The notes under the pieces were generated by a model. The model was not told where the DNA came from. It saw only the letters and a program-made list of their open reading frames with translations, and ran no database searches. Shown here piece after piece: positions 59,930 through 64,000 of a stretch of 64,000 nt of DNA. Position 1 is the first letter of the stretch, and every line of letters starts with the position of its first letter. The position numbers and the translations under genes are program-made. Origin of the DNA: Streptomyces sp. AA1529 (GTDB taxonomy: Bacteria > Actinomycetota > Actinomycetes > Streptomycetales > Streptomycetaceae). The stretch lies in the NCBI RefSeq assembly GCF_000280905.1, contig NZ_ALAP01000046.1, positions 1 to 64,000 of the forward strand. The letters run 5' to 3'.

Positions 59930-60681
59930 CCGCCCGGCCCGCCCTGGAGATCGCCGTCACCTCACCGGCCGGTGCCCGCATCGCACGCGAGCACGGCGCC
60001 GACCGGGTCGAGCTGTGCACCGGCCTGGAACTGGGCGGCCTCACCCCGTCCGCCGCGCTCGTCGAGGCCGCCGCCGAAGCGGGCCCGCCGGTGCACGTGC
60101 TGGTCCGGTGCCGGCCCGGCGACTTCGTGCACGACGCGGAGGAGGTGGCGCTGATGGCCGCCGAGGTGCGGTCGGCCGTCGCCTCCGGAGCCGCCGGAGT
60201 GGTGATCGGGGCGCTCACCGCCCGCGGCGCCCTCGACGTCCCCGTGGTGGCCGCGCTCGCCGAGGCCGCACACGCCGCGGGCCGGCCGGTGGAGGTCACC
60301 CTGCACCGGGCCGTCGACCAGGCCGCCGACCCGGTCGCGGCCGCGGCGCTGCTGCCCGGGCTCGGCCTCACCCGGGTGCTCACCTCGGGCGGGGCCGCCA
60401 CCGCGGTCGAGGGGGCCGGGGTGATCGCCGCGATGGCCGCCGCCGCTGACGGCGTGGAGGTGATGGCCGGCGGCGGGGTGCGCCCCGGCACGGTCGCGGA
60501 GCTGCTCGCCGCGGGCGCCGCCGCCGTCCACCTCTCCGCCAAGACCCGGGCCGCGCCCCGGCGCGGCGGGAGATGGGTGCCGCTCGGCGCCGCAGGCGCC
60601 TCGGCCGCGGAGGACGGGCACTTCGTCACCGACCCCGCCGTCGTCGCGGCAGCCCGGCGGGCGCTGGACGCTGCGGGCTGA
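59926..60681 (+). CDS. cutC: CutC family protein (copper homeostasis CutC-like)
   Basis: GTG 59926 overlaps the stop of the metallopeptidase gene (GTGA), so the two are coupled. The 251-residue protein is a TIM-barrel CutC: EIAVTSPAGARIAREHGADR, VELCTGLELGGLTPS, VHVLVRCRPGDFVHDAEEV, VTLHRAVDQ, VLTSGG and VMAGGGVRPGTV. CutC was named for copper tolerance, but its true reaction is unclear. The constant pairing here with ROK and MlrC genes suggests a metabolic role in the same pathway. Confidence 0.9.
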   Translation: MTARPALEIAVTSPAGARIAREHGADRVELCTGLELGGLTPSAALVEAAAEAGPPVHVLVRCRPGDFVHDAEEVALMAAEVRSAVASGAAGVVIGALTARGALDVPVVAALAEAAHAAGRPVEVTLHRAVDQAADPVAAAALLPGLGLTRVLTSGGAATAVEGAGVIAAMAAAADGVEVMAGGGVRPGTVAELLAAGAAAVHLSAKTRAAPRRGGRWVPLGAAGASAAEDGHFVTDPAVVAAARRALDAAG

Positions 60682-60868
60682 CCTCCGCCGGCCGCGTGGA
60701 CTGAACGGGCGCGCACAGCCGGCCCGTCCGGTTCACTCTGATCCACGGCGGAGTGAGCGGCCGGGCCCTTGCCTGCCGTTCCCGCAGCGCGCCGCCGGGG
60801 CTCTCGCCCGGGCCCCGGCGGCGCCGACCTGCCGCGGATGTGCGCGGACCTCCGCGACCGGCCGGCCG

Positions 60869-61141
60869 TCAGCCGCGCCGCGCCAGGAACACGCGCGTTC
60901 CCACCGCCAGCAGGATGCCGAACACGACGAGGTACAGACCCAGTCGGTCCTGCGGCAGCGCCGACGACCAGACCCGCCACGTCGAGGGCGTATAGCCGTC
61001 GGCCGCCAGATAGGCCCCGTAGGAGCGGGGGGGCTGCGCCATCCGATCGTGTCCGCGCACCCACAGCAGCGCGCCCACGACGGCGCAGGTGGCGGATATC
61101 GCGTACAGGACCGCCGCACGCTGCCGAGCAGGTCTGCTCAC
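60869..61141 (-). CDS. Small membrane protein, function unknown
   Basis: GTG 61141 has a strong AAGGAGG upstream, so the 27 residues of the longer frame are dropped. The 90-residue product has two hydrophobic helices (about 11-29 and 65-84) separated by a polar loop with YLAADGYTPSTWRVW. No family recognised. It converges on cutC with a 187-bp gap in which I see only GC-rich inverted repeats. Confidence 0.6.
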   Translation of the reverse strand: MSRPARQRAAVLYAISATCAVVGALLWVRGHDRMAQPPRSYGAYLAADGYTPSTWRVWSSALPQDRLGLYLVVFGILLAVGTRVFLARRG

Positions 61142-61324
61142 AGGTTGCCTCCTTGATGATCGCCGGCTTTCCGGTGCGGGAATTCTCGCTGGCCGCACCG
61201 TCCGGCAGCGCGTCAGGGGCACCTTCTGCCTCCAGCGTCACGACGGATCCATGAGGGCTCTTTCGGTACCGGCCCGGCGGCCCCGGCAGCATGCGGAGGT
61301 GCGCTCTGCGCAGGCTCGCTCTTA

Positions 61325-61341
61325 TTGCATTTGGTTTGCAA
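61325..61341. promoter_or_regulatory. Nur-box-like inverted repeat over a promoter
   Basis: The sequence TTGCAT-TTGGT-TTGCAA fits the Streptomyces nickel-uptake-regulator (Nur) consensus tTGCaa-N5-ttGCAA, with one half-site imperfect. A -10-like TACAAT follows at 61343-61348, so a bound repressor would block this promoter. It is the only AT-rich island near the TsaD-family gene, 43 bp before its GTG. Protein binding is inferred, not shown. Confidence 0.45.
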
Positions 61342-61383
61342 TTACAATCTATGGTCAAGAAAGCCGGATGTGAGGGAGTGACC

Positions 61384-62508
61384 GTGTCGCGAGGACCGAT
61401 CGTGCTCGGCATCGAGTCGTCGTGCGACGAGACAGGCGCGGGGATCGTGCGGGACGGGAAGCTGCTGGCGCACGTCGTCGCGTCGAGCATGGACGAGCAC
61501 GCGCGGTTCGGCGGTGTCGTGCCCGAGATCGCGGCCCGCGCACATCTGCACTCCTTCAACCCCGTGGTCCGGCGGGCGCTCGACCAGGCGGGGCTGCGGC
61601 TGAGCCGGATCGACGCGCTCGCGGTCACCACCGGGCCCGGCCTCCCGGGCGCGCTGCAGGTGGGGCTCGCCGGGGCGAAGAGCCTCGCCTACGCCGTGGG
61701 AGCACCGCTGTACGGGGTGCACCATCTGGCCGGGCACGTCGCGGCGGACACCCTGGAGCACGGGCCGCTGCCGGCCCCCTCCGTGGTGCTGATCGTCTCC
61801 GGCGGCCACACCTCGCTGCTCCTGGTCCGGGACCTGGTGCGGGAGCCGATCCTGCACCTCGGTGACACCCTGGACGACGCGGCCGGTGAGTGCTTCGACA
61901 AGGTCGCCCGCGTGCTGGGCCTGCCGTATCCGGGCGGTCCGGCCGTCGACCGGACGGCACGGGACGGCGATCCGCGGGCCGTTGCCTTCCCCAGGCCGTT
62001 GACGCGCACCGGCGACGACCCGTACGCGTTCTCCTTCTCCGGGCTCAAGACGGCTGCGGCCCGCTGGGCCGAGCAGCACCGCCTCCGTGGCGAGGAGCCG
62101 CCCGTGGCCGACGGGGCCGCCGCCCTGCAGGAAGCTGTCGCCGACGTGCTGACCCGCAAGGCGGTCGCGGCCTGCCGCGCCCACGGTGTCGGGACGCTGG
62201 TGGTGGTCGGCGGCGTGGCGGCCAACTCCAGGGTCCGGGCCCTGGCGGAGCAGCGGTGCGCCGCGGCCGGGGTCGAACTGCGCGTCCCGCCGCTGACGCT
62301 GTGCACGGACAACGGGGCGATGATCGCGGCCGTCGGTGATCTGCTGGTGCGCTCCGGTGCCGAGCCCGCGCCGCTGGGAGTGTCCGTCGACCCGTCGGCA
62401 CCGCTGGAGTACGCGGCGCTGCAGCCGGGCGCTCCGGTCGGTGGGGCGGGCCCGGTGGGGACGGAGCCGGCCCGCAGGGTCAACGGTGGCGGGACAGCCG
62501 CACGGTGA
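61384..62508 (+). CDS. tsaD: TsaD/Gcp-family tRNA threonylcarbamoyladenosine transferase (possible second copy)
   Basis: GTG 61384 with GGGAG upstream; ATG 61351 is an alternative. The 374-residue protein has all family marks: VLGIESSCDETGAGIV, the metal-binding HHLAGH motif, VSGGHTSLLLV, DDAAGECFDKVARVLGLPYP and TDNGAMIAA. TsaD transfers threonylcarbamoyl to A37 of ANN-decoding tRNAs with TsaB and TsaE. Those partners are not adjacent, unlike the usual tsaE-tsaB-rimI-tsaD order, so this may be a paralogue expressed under special conditions. The tail after about residue 335 is Gly/Ala-rich. Confidence 0.88.
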   Translation: MSRGPIVLGIESSCDETGAGIVRDGKLLAHVVASSMDEHARFGGVVPEIAARAHLHSFNPVVRRALDQAGLRLSRIDALAVTTGPGLPGALQVGLAGAKSLAYAVGAPLYGVHHLAGHVAADTLEHGPLPAPSVVLIVSGGHTSLLLVRDLVREPILHLGDTLDDAAGECFDKVARVLGLPYPGGPAVDRTARDGDPRAVAFPRPLTRTGDDPYAFSFSGLKTAAARWAEQHRLRGEEPPVADGAAALQEAVADVLTRKAVAACRAHGVGTLVVVGGVAANSRVRALAEQRCAAAGVELRVPPLTLCTDNGAMIAAVGDLLVRSGAEPAPLGVSVDPSAPLEYAALQPGAPVGGAGPVGTEPARRVNGGGTAAR

Positions 62509-62605
62509 AGCCGGCTCGGCCGGCCGGTCCCTACGACAGCGCGGCTTGCCCTGCTGGATGTGACGGAGCAGGAGCCCGGCATCGGTGGCTCGGTGCCGCC
62601 GTCTC

Positions 62606-63622
62606 TCAGCGACCGTCCGGATCCTCCAGCAGCCGGCGCGCGGCTGCGGTGTCCAGGGCGGCGCGGACGAAGGCCAGTTCGGAGGGGCGGTCTCTGGTCG
62701 AGGTCCGCCGGATGACGGTGATGCGGCGCCTGATCGGGTCCCGGAAAGGGAAGACGTCGACGTTCGCCGGCCGCAGTGGCAACGCGAGTTCGGCGACCAG
62801 GGTGATACCGAGGCCCGTCGCCACCATCGCCATGGCGGTGGCCTGCTCGTCGATCTGATGCGCGATCCGCGGGGTGAAGCCGGCCGTCCGGCACACCGCG
62901 GACAGGGCCCGCCCGAACTCGGTGTCGGTCCCGGAGGCGACCCAGGAGCTGCCGGCCAGCTCCGCGAGGTCCACGGGGGCGCCCGGGGCCGCGCCGTCCC
63001 GGTCCGCGGACCGCGGCGGGGCGGCGGCCGCGGGCGGCTCCTCGGCGGATGCGCCGGGGGCCGCCGGTGTGCCCAGGGTGCCGTGCGGGGCGACGAGGTA
63101 GAGCTGCTCCACGCCGACCAGAGTGCTCTCCAGCGCGCCGTCCAGGGCGCCGGAGCCGGGGGCGGTGGGATAGTCCAGTACGAACGCCAGGTCGAGGTCG
63201 CCGTCCCGTACGGCGGCCTGGGTCTCCTCCGGTACGACCTCCCGGGTCCTGACGTGCACCCCGGGGTGGCGTTCGGCGAGAGTGGCCAGCGTGGGCGGCA
63301 CGAGGGTTCCCGCGAGAGTCGCCAGTACGCCCACGGTCAGGTCGGCGGTGAGGGTCTCCCGCGCCTGTTCGAGGGCGATTCGGGCGCGCTCCTCGGCGGC
63401 CAGGATCTCCTCGGCGTGCTGCGCCAGCACGCGTCCGATCTCCGTCAGCCGGACGCGGCGCCCGACATGTTCCAGCAGCGGCACAGCCACCTCCCGCTCC
63501 AGCGCGGCCAGCTGCTGGGAGACGGCGGAGGGCGTGTAGTGGAGCGCGGCCGCGGCTTCGGTGAGGGTGCCGCGCCGGGACAGCTCCCGGAGCATGCGCA
63601 ACCGGTTCAGCGAGAGTTCCAT
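62606..63622 (-). CDS. LysR-family transcriptional regulator
   Basis: A 338-residue protein with the LysR helix-turn-helix at about 1-60 (LRMLRELSRRGTLTEAAAAL, HYTPSAVSQQLAALEREV). The periplasmic-binding-like effector domain (about 88-310) contains an Ala/Pro-rich insert (about 200-225). Its start codon lies inside an imperfect dyad ATTAGG-TTTG-GTTAAT at 63620-63635, so transcript and operator may overlap the start (autoregulation is common in LysR). It diverges from the gene that begins at 63990 and may control it. Confidence 0.88.
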   Translation of the reverse strand: MELSLNRLRMLRELSRRGTLTEAAAALHYTPSAVSQQLAALEREVAVPLLEHVGRRVRLTEIGRVLAQHAEEILAAEERARIALEQARETLTADLTVGVLATLAGTLVPPTLATLAERHPGVHVRTREVVPEETQAAVRDGDLDLAFVLDYPTAPGSGALDGALESTLVGVEQLYLVAPHGTLGTPAAPGASAEEPPAAAAPPRSADRDGAAPGAPVDLAELAGSSWVASGTDTEFGRALSAVCRTAGFTPRIAHQIDEQATAMAMVATGLGITLVAELALPLRPANVDVFPFRDPIRRRITVIRRTSTRDRPSELAFVRAALDTAAARRLLEDPDGR

Positions 63623-63989
63623 TAACCAAACCTAATGAGATCGCTGAAGGTTTTCCCGATGGACGTGAAAGAACGCGGTGCACGAGACTGCGTGCACGGC
63701 GGAAGCCCGGCGGTCGGGCGGATCCCGCCGCAGCGGACCGATTCCACACATCCATCCTTCTCCGCTCCCGGGCCGGGTCCCGCTCGCGGCCGCATCGGCG
63801 GTGGCCACGGGGCGCCGGGAGAGGCCGGCCCCGCCCCGGTGCGCTCCCCCGCGCCGGGGCGGGTACGACGAGCACTCAGCACGAGCGGCCGGATGCCCGG
63901 AGCCCGCCACCGTCACACCACGTCGGCCGGCCGGGCACGGCTGCCGAACGGTCCACCGAATTCCTCGAGCAGGAAGAGAAGAGGGGCAC
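63623..63989. promoter_or_regulatory. Divergent intergenic region upstream of the LysR gene
   Basis: This 367-bp gap has no supported gene; a minus-strand frame crosses it without coding character. The AT-rich dyad by the LysR start lies at its left end and a purine-rich ribosome-binding site (AGAGAAGAGGGG) at its right end. It should hold two divergent promoters. Confidence 0.4.
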
Positions 63990-64000
63990 ATGGGCACCAC
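63990..64000 (+). CDS. First codons of a gene leaving the window
   Basis: ATG at 63990 is preceded by the purine-rich AGAAGAGGGG at good distance, and reads MGT before the window ends. LysR regulators often control the divergent neighbour, so this could be its target. Nothing can be said of its product. Confidence 0.4.

Overview
The window looks like accessory chromosome of a Streptomyces or close relative. The DNA is very GC-rich with G/C third positions. GTG and TTG starts are common, operons overlap by ATGA or GTGA, and one large biosynthetic gene carries a rare TTA codon. Families typical of Streptomyces recur: SUKH, DUF5988-like, HbpS/SenS/SenR, single-module natural-product enzymes and many cytochromes P450. 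Everything here was read by eye from the sequence; no database search was run.

Left part (1-8.6 kb): a lipoprotein gene, then debris (an integrase N-terminus, a frameshifted deoxyribosyltransferase-like gene, a GNAT tail, an IS701-type transposase piece). Between these lie an intact coupled operon (DUF6042-like protein, P-loop kinase, Zn-finger-like protein), a small secreted protein and an OmpR-type response regulator/histidine kinase pair.

Cluster A (8.66-16.24 kb, all +): a tyrosine phenol-lyase-like PLP enzyme, an O-methyltransferase, a single polypeptide joining cytochrome P450, adenylation domain and carrier domain, an alpha/beta hydrolase (possible off-loading thioesterase) and a second O-methyltransferase. 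It looks like a compact pathway for a carrier-bound, oxidised and O-methylated (possibly aromatic) amino acid. The P450-A-PCP gene has an in-frame TTA codon, so bldA may control it. Chimeric IS256/IS701 remnants and a relaxase fragment end the cluster.

Cluster B (18.7-31.6 kb, all -): one fully reducing type I PKS module (KS-AT-DH-ER-KR-ACP), an FAD monooxygenase fused to a SnoaL-like domain, a beta-hydroxyacid-dehydrogenase-type oxidoreductase, a P450, a multi-pass membrane protein, and orphan homologues of cytochrome oxidase subunits III and IV (NorE/NorF-like) plus a DUF5988-like protein. A divergent HTH regulator at 32.0-33.4 kb is the likely pathway switch.

Middle (33.4-44 kb): an IS5-type scrap, a large lipoprotein, a frameshifted small gene, a DUF6461-like protein, an MFS exporter beside a frameshifted carrier-protein gene, the divergent hbpS / senS-senR haem-sensing system, a short-chain dehydrogenase and two small membrane proteins.

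Cluster C (44.6-49.2 kb, +): a P450 lacking the ExxR motif (CYP157-like) and a one-module A-PCP-thioester reductase NRPS. A tRNA-Trp gene and a DnaQ-like exonuclease follow.

Right part (50.4-64 kb): a peptide ABC transporter operon ending in a ROK sugar kinase, faced by an operon of ROK repressor, MlrC-type M81 metallopeptidase and CutC. This looks like one uptake-and-breakdown unit. It is followed by a small membrane protein, a TsaD-family gene behind a Nur-box-like inverted repeat, a LysR regulator, and the first codons of a gene that leaves the window.
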